From Pseudomonas laurentiana (GTDB lineage: Bacteria; Pseudomonadota; Gammaproteobacteria; Pseudomonadales; Pseudomonadaceae), in NCBI RefSeq assembly GCF_014648275.1, contig NZ_BMQU01000008.1, forward strand, positions 124,001 through 188,000: DNA of 64,000 nucleotides, given 5' to 3'. Below are positions 8,082 to 18,056 of this stretch, one piece after another. The notes beneath the pieces are model-generated. The model did no database searches. It was not told the DNA's origin and worked only from the letters and a program-made list of their open reading frames with translations. The position numbers and the translations under genes were made by a program. Every line of letters starts with the position of its first letter. Position 1 is the first letter of the stretch.

Positions 8082-9956
8082 ATGACATCTGCACATCCGT
8101 TTTGGCGCCGGGCAAAACTGCCTTTGGCTGTCAGTCTCGCTTCTACGCTCGCCGGTCCTGCATTCGGCGTCAGTTTCAACATCGGTGAAATCGAAGGCCA
8201 ATTCGATTCGTCGCTGTCCGTGGGGGCCAGTTGGTCGACAGCCAAGCCGAACGAGAACCTGATCGGGGTGAACAACGGCGGCAAAGGGCTTTCGCAGACG
8301 TCTGACGATGGCCACCTGAACTTCAAGCGCGGTGAGACCTTCTCGAAGATCTTCAAGGGTATCCACGACCTGGAGTTGAAGTACGGCGATACCGGCGTAT
8401 TCGTGCGCGGCAAGTACTGGTACGACTTCGAGCTCAAGGATGAACACCGCGAGTTCAAGGACATCAGCGACTCCAACCGCAAGGAAGGCGCGCAGTCTTC
8501 CGGCGGGCAGATTCTTGATGCCTTCGTGTACCACAACTATTCCATCGCCGATCAACCTGGTTCGGTGCGCCTGGGCAAGCAGGTGGTGAGCTGGGGTGAA
8601 AGTACCTTTATCGGTAACGGCATCAACTCGATCAACCCAATCGATGTTGCGGCTTTCCGCCGGCCAGGCGCCGAGGTGAAGGAGGGCCTGATCCCGGTCA
8701 ACATGTTCTATGTTTCCCAGAGCCTGACCGACAACCTATCTGCCGAAGCGTTCTACCAGATCGAGTGGGACCAGACCGTAGTGGACAACTGCGGCACCTT
8801 CTTCTCCCAGCCGGACATCATCGCGGATGGCTGTTCGAACAACCTGCGTCTGCTGAGCAGCAGCCGTAGCGTTCCTGGCGCGCTCCTGCCGACTCTCGCG
8901 TCCAGAGGCGTCGATATCAACGAGGAAGGTGTGCTGGTGCGCCGCAGTGCAGACCGTGATGCCCGTGACAGCGGTCAGTTCGGGGTGGCTTTCCGGTACA
9001 TGTACGATCCGCTGGATACCGAATTTGGCGCGTACTTCATGAACTACCACAGCCGCGCGCCAATTTTCAGCGCTACCGCTGCAAACAAGGCTGTGTATAC
9101 GGCGGTTGCTGGTAACCCGCTAGCACCGCTTATTGTGGCGGGCAACTCCAGTTACTTTGTCGAGTACCCCGAGGACATTCGCCTTTACGGGCTGAGCTTC
9201 TCGACGACCTTGCCTACTGGCACGGCCTGGAGTGGTGAAATCAGCTACCGGCCAAACGCTCCGGTGCAACTAAATACCACCGACATTTTATACTCTGCTG
9301 TGCGACCCTCTGGTGTGCAACCTCTCCCAGGCCCGTTTGCCAACGCTTCCCTGCTGACCGGCGTGCCGGGCGAGGACCAGCATGGCTACCGTCGCAAGGA
9401 AGTCACCCAGTTCCAGACCACCCTGACTCACTTCTTCGATCAGGTCATGGGCGCCAGCCGCCTGACCGTTGTCGGTGAGTTGGGTATTACCCATGTGGGC
9501 GGCCTGGAGGATTCCAGCAAACTCCGTTATGGCCGTGACCCGGTCTATGGTCCTGGTCCGCTGCCTGCAACTAACGGTGCAAACACGTGTGAAGCACTCA
9601 ACGACCGTACCATTGGTACGGGTTCAACGGCCAACCTCAGCCGCAATTGCGAAGATGATGGTTTCACCACCAGTACCTCCTGGGGTTACCGCGCTCGCGC
9701 CATCTGGGATTACAACGACGTCTTTGCCGGGGTCAACCTCAAGCCGAACATCGCCTGGTCCCATGACGTTTCCGGTTACTCCCCAGGCCCTGGCGGCAAC
9801 TTCGAGGAAGGCCGTAAAGCCGTCAGCCTGGGCCTGGATGCCGAGTACCAGAACACCTACACCACCAGCCTGTCGTACACCAACTTCTTTGATGGCAAGT
9901 ACACCACGGTGGACGACCGCGACTTCATCGCCCTCAGCTTCGGCGTGAACTTTTAA
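8082..9956 (+). CDS. DUF1302 family outer-membrane protein
   Basis: A 624-residue exported protein. After an N-terminal signal peptide (about residues 1-28, ending ...AGPAFG) comes VSFNIGEIEGQFDSSLSVGA, the typical DUF1302 opening, then many alternating hydrophobic strands and a final ALSFGVNF, the aromatic C-terminus of an outer-membrane beta-barrel. It pairs with the DUF1329 gene 27 bp downstream, as is usual. In Pseudomonas such pairs are linked to use of hydrophobic substrates (alkanes, steroids, esters), and from memory this pair in P. putida affects growth on lipid-like esters such as Tween 20. Transport of, or surface action on, a lipid is inferred. Confidence 0.85.
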   Translation: MTSAHPFWRRAKLPLAVSLASTLAGPAFGVSFNIGEIEGQFDSSLSVGASWSTAKPNENLIGVNNGGKGLSQTSDDGHLNFKRGETFSKIFKGIHDLELKYGDTGVFVRGKYWYDFELKDEHREFKDISDSNRKEGAQSSGGQILDAFVYHNYSIADQPGSVRLGKQVVSWGESTFIGNGINSINPIDVAAFRRPGAEVKEGLIPVNMFYVSQSLTDNLSAEAFYQIEWDQTVVDNCGTFFSQPDIIADGCSNNLRLLSSSRSVPGALLPTLASRGVDINEEGVLVRRSADRDARDSGQFGVAFRYMYDPLDTEFGAYFMNYHSRAPIFSATAANKAVYTAVAGNPLAPLIVAGNSSYFVEYPEDIRLYGLSFSTTLPTGTAWSGEISYRPNAPVQLNTTDILYSAVRPSGVQPLPGPFANASLLTGVPGEDQHGYRRKEVTQFQTTLTHFFDQVMGASRLTVVGELGITHVGGLEDSSKLRYGRDPVYGPGPLPATNGANTCEALNDRTIGTGSTANLSRNCEDDGFTTSTSWGYRARAIWDYNDVFAGVNLKPNIAWSHDVSGYSPGPGGNFEEGRKAVSLGLDAEYQNTYTTSLSYTNFFDGKYTTVDDRDFIALSFGVNF

Positions 9957-9983
9957 GCACACTGATTCAGGAAGAGCACAACT

Positions 9984-11348
9984 ATGAAAACAACCAAGAG
10001 TTTGCTGCAAGCCGGTGTGCTGGGCCTGACCCTGCTGGCCACCAGCGTCATGGCAGCCGTTCCCGCCAGCGAAGCTGCCAAGCTCGGCGCCAGCCTGACA
10101 CCGATGGGGGCTGAAAAGGGCGCCAACGCCAATGGTTCGATCCCGGCCTGGAGTCCGTTGCCGAAAACCGCCGGCGCGGTGGATGCCAAGGGTTTCCTCG
10201 CCGACCCCTACGGTAACGAGAAGCCGCTGTTCACCATCACAGCGCAGAGCGTCGATCAGTACAAAGACAAGCTGGCGCCGGGTCAGGTCGCCATGTTCAA
10301 GCGCTACCCTGACACCTACACGATTCCGGTCTACCCGACGCACCGGGGTTCCACGGTTCCTGACGAGGTGTTTGCGGCGATCAAGGAAAACGCCACCGCC
10401 ACCAAGCTGGTGCAGGGTGGTAACGGCCTTGAGAACTTCAAGACAGCCATTCCGTTCCCGATTCCGCAGAGTGGTGTCGAGGTCATCTGGAACCACATCA
10501 CCCGTTATCGCGGCGGCAGCGTGACCCGTCTGGTGACCCAGGCCACCCCTCAGGCCAATGGCTCGTACAGCCTGGTGTACTTCCAGGACCAGTTCGTTTT
10601 CCGCGACAAGATGAAGGATTACGACCCGAACAACCCGGGCAACATCCTCTTCTACTTCAAGCAGAAAGTGACTGCGCCAGCGCGTCTGGCCGGTGGTGTA
10701 CTGCTGGTTCACGAAACCCTCGACCAGGTCAAGGAACCGCGCCTGGCGTGGGTCTACAACGCCGGTCAGCGCCGTGTGCGGCGTGCACCGCAAGTGTCCT
10801 ATGACGGCCCGGGTACGGCGGCGGATGGCTTACGTACCTCCGACAACCTGGACATGTACAACGGCGCGCCGGATCGCTACGACTGGAAGCTTGAAGGCAA
10901 GAAGGAGATGTACATCGCCTCCAACAGCTACAAGCTCGACTCGCCATCGCTGAAATACGCGGACATTCTCAAGGCCGGTCACATCAATCAGGATTTGACC
11001 CGTTATGAGCTGCGCCGCGTCTGGCATGTGGTGGCGACCCTCAAGCCTGGTCAGCGGCACATCTATGCCAAACGTGACTTCTACATTGATGAAGACACCT
11101 GGCAGGCCGCTGTGATCGACCACTACGATGGCCGTGGCCAACTGTGGCGTGTGGCAGAAGCGCACGCTCAGGACTACTACAATGTTCAGGTGCCGTGGTA
11201 CACCCTCGAGACGATCTACGACCTGCAGTCTGGTCGTTACCTGGCACTGGGCATGAAGAACGAAGAGAAGAAAGCCTACGACTTCGGCTTCACTGCCAAC
11301 ACCAGTGACTTCACCCCTGCAGCGCTTCGCCAGGACGGCGTGCGCTAA
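9984..11348 (+). CDS. DUF1329 family periplasmic lipoprotein-carrier-like protein
   Basis: A 454-residue exported protein with a clear signal peptide (cleavage after about ATSVMA, residue 25). It is rich in beta strands and aromatic residues; DUF1329 proteins have a LolB-like half-barrel fold suited to carrying a lipid across the periplasm. It follows the DUF1302 barrel by 27 bp, so the two are one operon and presumably one machine. It ends at a perfect rho-independent terminator. Molecular activity is not established for the family. Confidence 0.85.
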   Translation: MKTTKSLLQAGVLGLTLLATSVMAAVPASEAAKLGASLTPMGAEKGANANGSIPAWSPLPKTAGAVDAKGFLADPYGNEKPLFTITAQSVDQYKDKLAPGQVAMFKRYPDTYTIPVYPTHRGSTVPDEVFAAIKENATATKLVQGGNGLENFKTAIPFPIPQSGVEVIWNHITRYRGGSVTRLVTQATPQANGSYSLVYFQDQFVFRDKMKDYDPNNPGNILFYFKQKVTAPARLAGGVLLVHETLDQVKEPRLAWVYNAGQRRVRRAPQVSYDGPGTAADGLRTSDNLDMYNGAPDRYDWKLEGKKEMYIASNSYKLDSPSLKYADILKAGHINQDLTRYELRRVWHVVATLKPGQRHIYAKRDFYIDEDTWQAAVIDHYDGRGQLWRVAEAHAQDYYNVQVPWYTLETIYDLQSGRYLALGMKNEEKKAYDFGFTANTSDFTPAALRQDGVR

Positions 11349-11374
11349 CGCTGCAACCTCCGTGTGATCCCCAG

Positions 11375-11405
11375 AACGCCCCGGCTTGCCGGGGCGTTTC
11401 TGTTT
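11375..11405 (+). terminator. Rho-independent terminator of the DUF1302-DUF1329 operon
   Basis: AACGCCCCGG / CCGGGGCGTT form a perfect 10-bp stem with a CTTG tetraloop, followed by the T-rich TTTCTGTTT. Confidence 0.85.
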
Positions 11406-11586
11406 GCGCCGATCGCTTGGCTGGCAATCCGTTGGTAGCTGATGCGATGTGCGCGCGCGTGGCCCTGACTTTTTTTGTTGTAGTCTTTTTTGGGTAACAC
11501 GCGGCAATTGTCTTCAAATGTGCAGGTTAAGCCGTTAGTCTGCCCTGATCCGTTCTGCCGACAATCCAAACCAAAACGAGCCGGCC

Positions 11587-14307
11587 ATGACTGATCTGTC
11601 CCGCACGCAAGGATTTTCCAGCCTGGCCGTCAGCGCCCTGGAGGGACGTTTTTATCGTCCGCCATTGCCTGACGCTCATGTGCCACGCCCGAGGCTGTGC
11701 CAGCGTTTGCAGGCCGGATTGGGCGGGCGCCTGTTATTGGTCAGTGCACCGGCGGGTTTCGGTAAAAGCTCGCTCGCGGTGGAGTTTTGTCAGGGCCTGC
11801 AAGAGCACTGGCAAAGCCTGTGGTTGAGCCTGAACCGCCGCGACGGCGACCCGGGGCGTTTCCTTGAACGCCTGCTTGAAGGGCTTCAGCACTATTACCC
11901 GGCGCTGGGCGCACAGGCCTTGGGCTTGTTGAAGATGCGCCAGCGGCATCAACCCTTCGCCTTTGAAGAATGGCTCGACGGCCTGCTCGACGATCTAGCC
12001 GGGCACTTGCAGCCCAGCAAGCCGTTGTTGGTCGTGCTGGACGATTACCACCTGGCTCAGGGGCCAGTGCTCGACCGTTGCCTGCAGTTCTTCCTCAACC
12101 ATTTGCCGCCCGGTCTGGTGCTGTTGGTCACCAGCCGTCAGCGTCCCGATTGGCACCTGGCGCGCCTGCGTTTGTCGCGCCAGCTGTGTGAACTCAACGA
12201 GCAGGACTTGCGCCTGACCCCGGATGAATCCCACGCGGTGCTTGTACAGCACCCTACAACCCTGCGCGGTCAGGCTCTGGACAACCTGATCCAGCGTAGC
12301 GATGGCTGGGTCGCCGGCCTGCGTTTCTGGTTGCTGGCGGCCAGCGAATCCGGTGCCGACAACGCCTTGCCCCAGGCCCTGCATGGCGGAGAGGGGTTGA
12401 TTCGCGATTACCTGCTCGAAGAGGTGATCGACTGCCTGCCCAGTGAGGTTCAGACGTTTCTTTACGACACGGCCTGTCAGGAACGGTTCTGCAGCGAACT
12501 CTGCGATGCCCTGCGCGAGAGCCATGACAGCGCCGACATTCTGCGATTTTTGCAGGCGCACCAGGTGTTTCTGGTGCCGCTGGACGAAAATGGCCGCTGG
12601 TACCGTTACCACCACCTGTTTTCCGACCTGTTGCGCAGCCGGCAGACCAGCCTGCCATTGTCGAGCCTGCACCTGCGCGCCTGCCGCTGGTTTCACAGCC
12701 AGGGTTTGCTCGATGAAGCCGTCGAGCAGGCGCTGCGTGCCGGTCATCTGGATGTTGCTGCCAACCTGGTGCAGAACCTCTCGGAAGAGCAACTGCTGGC
12801 CGAACAGAACGTTGGCATGCTGCTGCGTTGGAAGATGGATTTGCCTGACAGCCTGCTGGTCAGCACGCCGCGGTTGATCGTGCTGTACAGCTGGGCGCTG
12901 GGGTTGGCCTGCCAGCTGGATGCCGCCGAAGAGCTGGCCAGCCATCTGAGCCGTTTTCTGCCGGCACCGTCTGCCACGGCTCAGAAGTCGATGCTGGCGC
13001 AGTGGCTGGCCTTGAGTGGGGTGATCGCTCGCGGGCGTGGTGATCGTGCACGTACCTTGGCCTATTGCACTGAGGCCCTGCGCAGTCTGCCGCAGAAGCG
13101 CTATGGACAGCGGTTGGTGTGTTTGTCGACCTTGTCCAACCTGGCGATTGCCGATGGTGATTTCTGGCGTGCACGTGGCTGGAACCGTGAGGCCCTGGAG
13201 TTGGCTCAGCGGGTGGGTAACCCGTTGTTCGAGGCCTTGGCCCATTACGACCGGGCTCGCGTGCTGCATGCCCGTGGCGAAATACTCCGGGCGCAGGATG
13301 AAGTGCGCCAGGGCCTGCAGCGCCTGCAAGGGCTTTCGGCCCAGCGGCTGTACGCGGCGCGCGCTCGCTTGACCCTGTATGAAGGTTATCTGCTGGCGGC
13401 GCGCCTGCAGCCCCAGGCCGGTCGCAGCCGACTGCGCGCGGGTGTGGTCGAGGCGCGGGCCTGTCGGGACATCAGCGTGTTGATCGGTCATTGCATGATC
13501 GCCACGCTCGATGGCCGCGAAGGGCGCTTTACCGAGGCGTATGCCGAGCTCGCCGAAGCTGAGCGGTTGATGCATATCTGGGACGTGCCACCGATTTTCT
13601 ATCTGGCAATGATCACCCTGGTTAAATGTGAGCTGTGGTTGGCGCAAGGGCGTATCGATCTGGCCGAGGCCTGGTTGCAGCGTCTGGGGCAGACCTATGG
13701 CGGCAAACTGGCCGCCGCTGCGCCAGAGTTTCACCCGCTGTTGCCGTTGCATATCGAGCTGCAGCAAGCACTTCTGGAGCGCGTACAGGGGCGCAGCGAG
13801 CAAGCCGAGCAGCGCTTGCTCGCCTTGAATGAGCGAGGTCAGGCCAACGGCGGGCAACTGCTGCGCGTCATGGCGTTGTGTCAGTTGGTGGCCCTGAAGC
13901 TGGCCAGTGGCGGCGAGAGTGAAGCCCGCAGCCTGCTGGTGCAAAGCCTGGAGGCGGCGAAGGGCGGTACCCTGCAACCCTTCCAGATCCTGCTGAACGA
14001 ACAACCGGGTTGGCTGCGCGAGCAATTGCTTGGGCAACCTGTGGGACCGGTTCGAACCAGTTTGCTGGCGTTGTTGCCAGTGCCTGAAAGCGACACGTCA
14101 GGAGCCCCCAGCGAGGCTCTGAGTGCGCGGGAGCTGGCGGTACTGGAGTTGATTGCCCAGGGGTGCTCGAACCAGGAAATCAGCGAGCGCTTGTTCATCT
14201 CCCTGCACACGGTAAAAACCCACGCCAGTCATATCAACAGCAAGCTTGGCGTGGAGCGACGCACCCAGGCGGTGGCGCGCGCCAAGGCGTTGGGCTTACT
14301 GAACTAG
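11587..14307 (+). CDS. MalT-like LuxR family STAND ATPase regulator
   Basis: A 906-residue transcription activator. The P-loop is at 54-61 (APAGFGKS) and the Walker B strand at about 155-162 (LLVVLDDY). A long helical repeat region (about 350-820), as in MalT, forms the ligand-binding superhelix, and a C-terminal LuxR helix-turn-helix (about 838-905) contains SNQEISERLFISLHTVKTHA. The family binds an inducer and ATP, oligomerises and activates promoters. Its position directly after DUF1302/DUF1329 makes that operon and the acyl-CoA ligase the probable targets. The inducer is unknown. Confidence 0.9.
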   Translation: MTDLSRTQGFSSLAVSALEGRFYRPPLPDAHVPRPRLCQRLQAGLGGRLLLVSAPAGFGKSSLAVEFCQGLQEHWQSLWLSLNRRDGDPGRFLERLLEGLQHYYPALGAQALGLLKMRQRHQPFAFEEWLDGLLDDLAGHLQPSKPLLVVLDDYHLAQGPVLDRCLQFFLNHLPPGLVLLVTSRQRPDWHLARLRLSRQLCELNEQDLRLTPDESHAVLVQHPTTLRGQALDNLIQRSDGWVAGLRFWLLAASESGADNALPQALHGGEGLIRDYLLEEVIDCLPSEVQTFLYDTACQERFCSELCDALRESHDSADILRFLQAHQVFLVPLDENGRWYRYHHLFSDLLRSRQTSLPLSSLHLRACRWFHSQGLLDEAVEQALRAGHLDVAANLVQNLSEEQLLAEQNVGMLLRWKMDLPDSLLVSTPRLIVLYSWALGLACQLDAAEELASHLSRFLPAPSATAQKSMLAQWLALSGVIARGRGDRARTLAYCTEALRSLPQKRYGQRLVCLSTLSNLAIADGDFWRARGWNREALELAQRVGNPLFEALAHYDRARVLHARGEILRAQDEVRQGLQRLQGLSAQRLYAARARLTLYEGYLLAARLQPQAGRSRLRAGVVEARACRDISVLIGHCMIATLDGREGRFTEAYAELAEAERLMHIWDVPPIFYLAMITLVKCELWLAQGRIDLAEAWLQRLGQTYGGKLAAAAPEFHPLLPLHIELQQALLERVQGRSEQAEQRLLALNERGQANGGQLLRVMALCQLVALKLASGGESEARSLLVQSLEAAKGGTLQPFQILLNEQPGWLREQLLGQPVGPVRTSLLALLPVPESDTSGAPSEALSARELAVLELIAQGCSNQEISERLFISLHTVKTHASHINSKLGVERRTQAVARAKALGLLN

Positions 14308-14338
14308 CGATAAACGATGCTTGGTGATTGCAGCAAGC

Positions 14339-14354
14339 TTTACGTTAACGTAAA
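14339..14354. promoter_or_regulatory. Perfect 16-bp palindrome, candidate operator
   Basis: TTTACGTT / AACGTAAA form an uninterrupted 16-bp palindrome 77 bp before the sigma-54 regulator. From memory it resembles sites described for LiuR-type MerR proteins of branched-chain amino-acid catabolism. That regulator is not in the window, so the assignment is inference. Confidence 0.5.
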
Positions 14355-14430
14355 AGAGCAGGAGTGGTGTCCTCGCCGTTTCGTTGGCGTAGGACTTGCT
14401 TGAATCGGACGATCCGATCCGGAGCAGCTC

Positions 14431-16338
14431 ATGAACAGAATAAAAACAACAACTGAAGTTCCGCCGTTCGATGCTCGCCTTGCGCGAGAGCGGCTGTCGC
14501 TGGAAGGGCAATTGCCCGACGGTATTCTGCGTGCCGAAATTGATGCCTCCTGGCGCCGTAGCCTGGGCCATGGTGTGCCGCTGAACAGCCGTCACGACTT
14601 CGACCTGAGTTCCTCGGCCAACCTTGACCTGCTGCTGGCCAGCAACCGCGTGTTGCTGGATGCGGCCACTGCCGAAATCGATTACCTGCGTGCGCGCCAG
14701 GGCAAGGACAGTGTGATCATCCTGGCCAACGCCGACGCTACCATCCTGACCATTGAAGGCCAGGCTGACGCCCTGAAGCATGCAGCCCTCGGCGACATCA
14801 GGCCGGGCACATGCTGGAGTGAATCCGCACGTGGCACCAACGCCCTGGGGACTGCACTGGTTGAGGCGCGTACGATCCAGATCGATTGTGGCGAACACTA
14901 TCTGGAGCGGCTCAGTGATTATTCCTGCACCTCGGTGCCGATCCATTGCCCGCAGGGCGACCTGCTGGGCGTCCTCGATCTGACTCGCCAAGGGCCGTTG
15001 GGCCGGGTGCAGGATCGCACCGCGCTGCTGGCGTTGGCAGTGAGCCAGATTGAAGGTCGTTTGTTCAACACCAGCTACCCGGACCAGGTGGTACTGGCCT
15101 TTCACAGCCGCCGACAGTTCCTCGACTCGCCCTGGCAGGGGCTGGTTGCCCTTGGGCTGGACGGGCAGATCCTCGCCGCCAGTAATCAGGCCTGCCAATT
15201 GCTGGGTGTAGCCCGTCCGCAGTTGGTCGGTCAACAGTGTGAAAGCCTGCTGGGCATGCGCCTGGAACAATGGTTGGCGCGCCTGCAATTGGGGCGCGTC
15301 GACGCTATCGAGACCGCCAAGGGCGCATTTTTCTACAAGACCCTGCAAGTGCCGTTGCGCGCAGTGAGCGTGCCGGTCACGCCCCGGCGCAGTGCACGCC
15401 CGAACACGGAGCATCCGGATCTGCAAAGCCTGGGGGCGGGCAACAGTCGCTACGCGCGCGCTCTGCGTATGGCCCGCCAAGGGTTGGTCAGCGAGTTGCC
15501 CGTGGTGTTGTTGGGGGAGACCGGTAGCGGTAAGGAAGTGGTCGCCCGTGCCCTGCACCTGGCCAGCCCACGGGCAGCGAAGCCCTTTGTCGCGGTCAAC
15601 TGTGCGGCAATTCCCGAAGGCCTGATCGAGTCTGAACTGTTTGGCTACCGTGAGGGCGCCTTTACCGGTTCCCGGCGCGGTGGTGTGGTCGGGCGCTTGC
15701 AACAGGCCCATGGCGGTACGCTGTTCCTCGATGAAATCGGTGATATGCCGCTGGCCTTGCAGGCTCGTTTGCTACGGGTACTGCAGGAGCGCAAGGTAGC
15801 GCCGCTGGGGGCCGCAGAAGAACAGGACCTGGACGTTGCCTTGATCTGCGCCACTCACCGTGACCTGAAGCGTCAGGTCGAAGAGGGCCATTTTCGTGAA
15901 GACCTGTATTACCGGGTCAATGGCATCAGTGTGCAACTGCCGCCCCTGCGTGAGCGGGAAGACCTCATGGTGCTGGTTGCCAGTCTGTTGGAAAAACTCG
16001 GTGGCAAAGGGGCGTACCTGTCAGACGAGTTGTCGGCGCTGTTCATCGGTTACCACTGGCCGGGCAACATCCGCCAACTGGAAATGACCCTACGCACCTT
16101 GCTGGCCATGCGCGAGGAGGGCGAGCAGGAACTTGGTCTTGAGCACCTGCCGGACAACCTGCTCGAAACGTTGCGCGGTACCCAAGCGGCTCAGGCCAGC
16201 GGGCGGATACGCGATAACGAATTGACCTTGATTCGTCAGGCGCTTGAGCGCCATCACGGTAATGTTTCGGCCGCCGCCCAGGACCTGGGCATCAGTCGCG
16301 CGACGCTCTACCGCAAGTTCAAGCAGTTGCAGTCATGA
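14431..16338 (+). CDS. Sigma-54-dependent Fis-family activator (AcoR-like), probable qhp regulator
   Basis: A 635-residue bacterial enhancer-binding protein. The N-terminal half has a GAF-type sensor (about 60-205) and a PAS-like linker (about 225-290). The AAA+ domain (about 330-560) has Walker A GETGSGKE and the sigma-54 contact loop GAFTGS near 408-413. A Fis-type helix-turn-helix closes the protein (ISRATLYRKFKQL). It overlaps qhpF by four bases (ATGA), so it is expressed with the cofactor-maturation genes. The aldehyde dehydrogenase in the same locus has a consensus sigma-54 promoter, the likely target. Paracoccus uses an AraC-type QhpR instead, so this is a different regulator in the equivalent role. 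The effector, perhaps the amine or aldehyde, is inferred. Confidence 0.88.
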   Translation: MNRIKTTTEVPPFDARLARERLSLEGQLPDGILRAEIDASWRRSLGHGVPLNSRHDFDLSSSANLDLLLASNRVLLDAATAEIDYLRARQGKDSVIILANADATILTIEGQADALKHAALGDIRPGTCWSESARGTNALGTALVEARTIQIDCGEHYLERLSDYSCTSVPIHCPQGDLLGVLDLTRQGPLGRVQDRTALLALAVSQIEGRLFNTSYPDQVVLAFHSRRQFLDSPWQGLVALGLDGQILAASNQACQLLGVARPQLVGQQCESLLGMRLEQWLARLQLGRVDAIETAKGAFFYKTLQVPLRAVSVPVTPRRSARPNTEHPDLQSLGAGNSRYARALRMARQGLVSELPVVLLGETGSGKEVVARALHLASPRAAKPFVAVNCAAIPEGLIESELFGYREGAFTGSRRGGVVGRLQQAHGGTLFLDEIGDMPLALQARLLRVLQERKVAPLGAAEEQDLDVALICATHRDLKRQVEEGHFREDLYYRVNGISVQLPPLREREDLMVLVASLLEKLGGKGAYLSDELSALFIGYHWPGNIRQLEMTLRTLLAMREEGEQELGLEHLPDNLLETLRGTQAAQASGRIRDNELTLIRQALERHHGNVSAAAQDLGISRATLYRKFKQLQS

Positions 16339-18056
16339 TGCGCTGGCTTGCCCGGTTGATCGATCACAAGGACCCCGAAGCCTTGCAGCAGTCGCTGCGC
16401 TGGCTGTACGGCTTCGTTCGACCGCAGCGCATGGCGATTGCCGGGCTGTTGGGATTGTCCTTGTGCGCCACGCTACTGGTGCTGGTGCAGCCGTGGCTGA
16501 CCAAGCTGTTGATCGATGATGGCTTGCTGGCGCGCAACTTCCCGGCCTTGGCCACGATTGCCGGCGTGATGGTCCTGGCCGGTATCCTCGGCACGCTGCT
16601 GTCTGGCCTCAACCGCTACCTGCACACGCGTCTGTCGGGGCGCATTCTGTTTGCCCTGCGCGATGAAATCTATCGCCACCTCCAGGGCTTGTCGCCGACC
16701 TTCTACGGCCAGCGACGGATTGGTGACTTGATGTCGCGGCTCGACGGTGACGTGGCCGAGATCCAGCGCTTTGCCGTCGACTCGCTGTTCTCGGCCGTGT
16801 CCAGCGTGATCGGCCTGGTCTGTGCGCTGGGCATGCTGCTGGCGCTGTCATGGAAACTGTCGTTGCTGGCGCTGGTGCTGATCCCGCTGGATGTGCTCTG
16901 GCTGCGCTGGATGCGGCGCAAGGTCGAACGTGAGGTGCGCCAGTTGCGTGAGCGTTCGGCGGATGTGTCTTCGTTTCTGGTCGAGACCCTGCCAGCAATG
17001 AAGTTCATTCAGTCTGCTGGCCAACAGCAGCGCGAAGCGCGACGCCTTGATGGGCTCGGCCAGGGCTACATGCAGCAACTGCTGCGTTTGCAGGTCACTG
17101 AGTTCTTCACCCAAGCGGTCCCCGGTACCCTGACTTCGCTGTCGCGCGCCTGTGCCTTTCTGGTCGGCGGCTATTGGGTGGTGCAGGGTACCTGGCAACT
17201 GGGGGCGCTGATCGCTTTTTCGACCTACCTGGGCATGGCCGTGGGGCCGGTGCAGAGCTTGCTCGGCTTGTACGTGTCGATGCAGCGCATGAGTGTCAGC
17301 CTTGGGCGGGTGATGGAGCTGCGCGGTGAGGTGCCGAACGTGGTCAACCCGGTATCACCCCGTGCGATGCCGAGCACGTCTGACGTGCATTTCGAGGGAG
17401 TGTGTTTCGCCCACCCTGGCCGGCCACCGTTGTTACGTGAGGTGCAGGCGTCGATTCCTCAAGGCTGCAAGGTGGCATTGAGCGGTATTTCCGGTGCGGG
17501 TAAATCGACGTTGATCGACCTCTTGCAGCGATTTTACGATCCCCAGGCCGGGCGAATAGTGCTGGGCGGTTGTGACCTGCGTGAGCTGGACCTGTTCGAG
17601 CTGCGTCGGCGAGTCGCGGTGGTTAGCCAGGACATTGTGCTGTTTCGCGGCAGCCTGGCCGACAACCTCGCCTACAGCGTGCCTGAAGCCAGTCGTGAAG
17701 CGATTGCCGAAGTCGCACGTCTGGCGCAACTGGACAGCCTCATCGCCAGCTTGCCCGAAGGCCTCGACAGCCCGCTGGGTGAACGTGGCCAGCAGCTGTC
17801 GGGTGGGCAGAAGCAGCGCATCGCGATTGCCCGGGCCTTGCTTCAGGACCCACTGATTCTGGTGTTGGACGAAGCCACCTCGGCGGTCGATGAAGCGACC
17901 GAGCGTGAGGTGATCGGCGCAATTGATCAACTGTTCCATGGGCGTACGCGGATTTTGATCAGTCACCGTTCTTCGACCCTGGCCGATGCCGATCTGCGCC
18001 TGGCGTTGTTCGACGGTCAGTTATCCACAGTGGGAGCGGTCAAGCATGAGGCCTGA
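16335..18056 (+). CDS. qhpF: ABC exporter QhpF of the amine dehydrogenase locus
   Basis: A 573-residue half-size ABC exporter. It has a six-helix membrane domain (about 30-310) and a nucleotide-binding domain with Walker A GISGAGKST, signature LSGGQKQR and Walker B LILVLDEATS. In the qhp system of Paracoccus the corresponding transporter is needed to move the small gamma subunit QhpC, processed in the cytoplasm, to the periplasm. Here it lies between the regulator and the QhpE protease, overlapping both, in a single operon. Sequence alone would also fit a lipid exporter; the context decides. Confidence 0.85.
   Translation: MMRWLARLIDHKDPEALQQSLRWLYGFVRPQRMAIAGLLGLSLCATLLVLVQPWLTKLLIDDGLLARNFPALATIAGVMVLAGILGTLLSGLNRYLHTRLSGRILFALRDEIYRHLQGLSPTFYGQRRIGDLMSRLDGDVAEIQRFAVDSLFSAVSSVIGLVCALGMLLALSWKLSLLALVLIPLDVLWLRWMRRKVEREVRQLRERSADVSSFLVETLPAMKFIQSAGQQQREARRLDGLGQGYMQQLLRLQVTEFFTQAVPGTLTSLSRACAFLVGGYWVVQGTWQLGALIAFSTYLGMAVGPVQSLLGLYVSMQRMSVSLGRVMELRGEVPNVVNPVSPRAMPSTSDVHFEGVCFAHPGRPPLLREVQASIPQGCKVALSGISGAGKSTLIDLLQRFYDPQAGRIVLGGCDLRELDLFELRRRVAVVSQDIVLFRGSLADNLAYSVPEASREAIAEVARLAQLDSLIASLPEGLDSPLGERGQQLSGGQKQRIAIARALLQDPLILVLDEATSAVDEATEREVIGAIDQLFHGRTRILISHRSSTLADADLRLALFDGQLSTVGAVKHEA

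Noticed and set aside
11995-14037. 680-codon frame opposite the MalT-like regulator
   Set aside because: Gln-rich low-complexity translation with no domain; explained by codon bias of the real gene.
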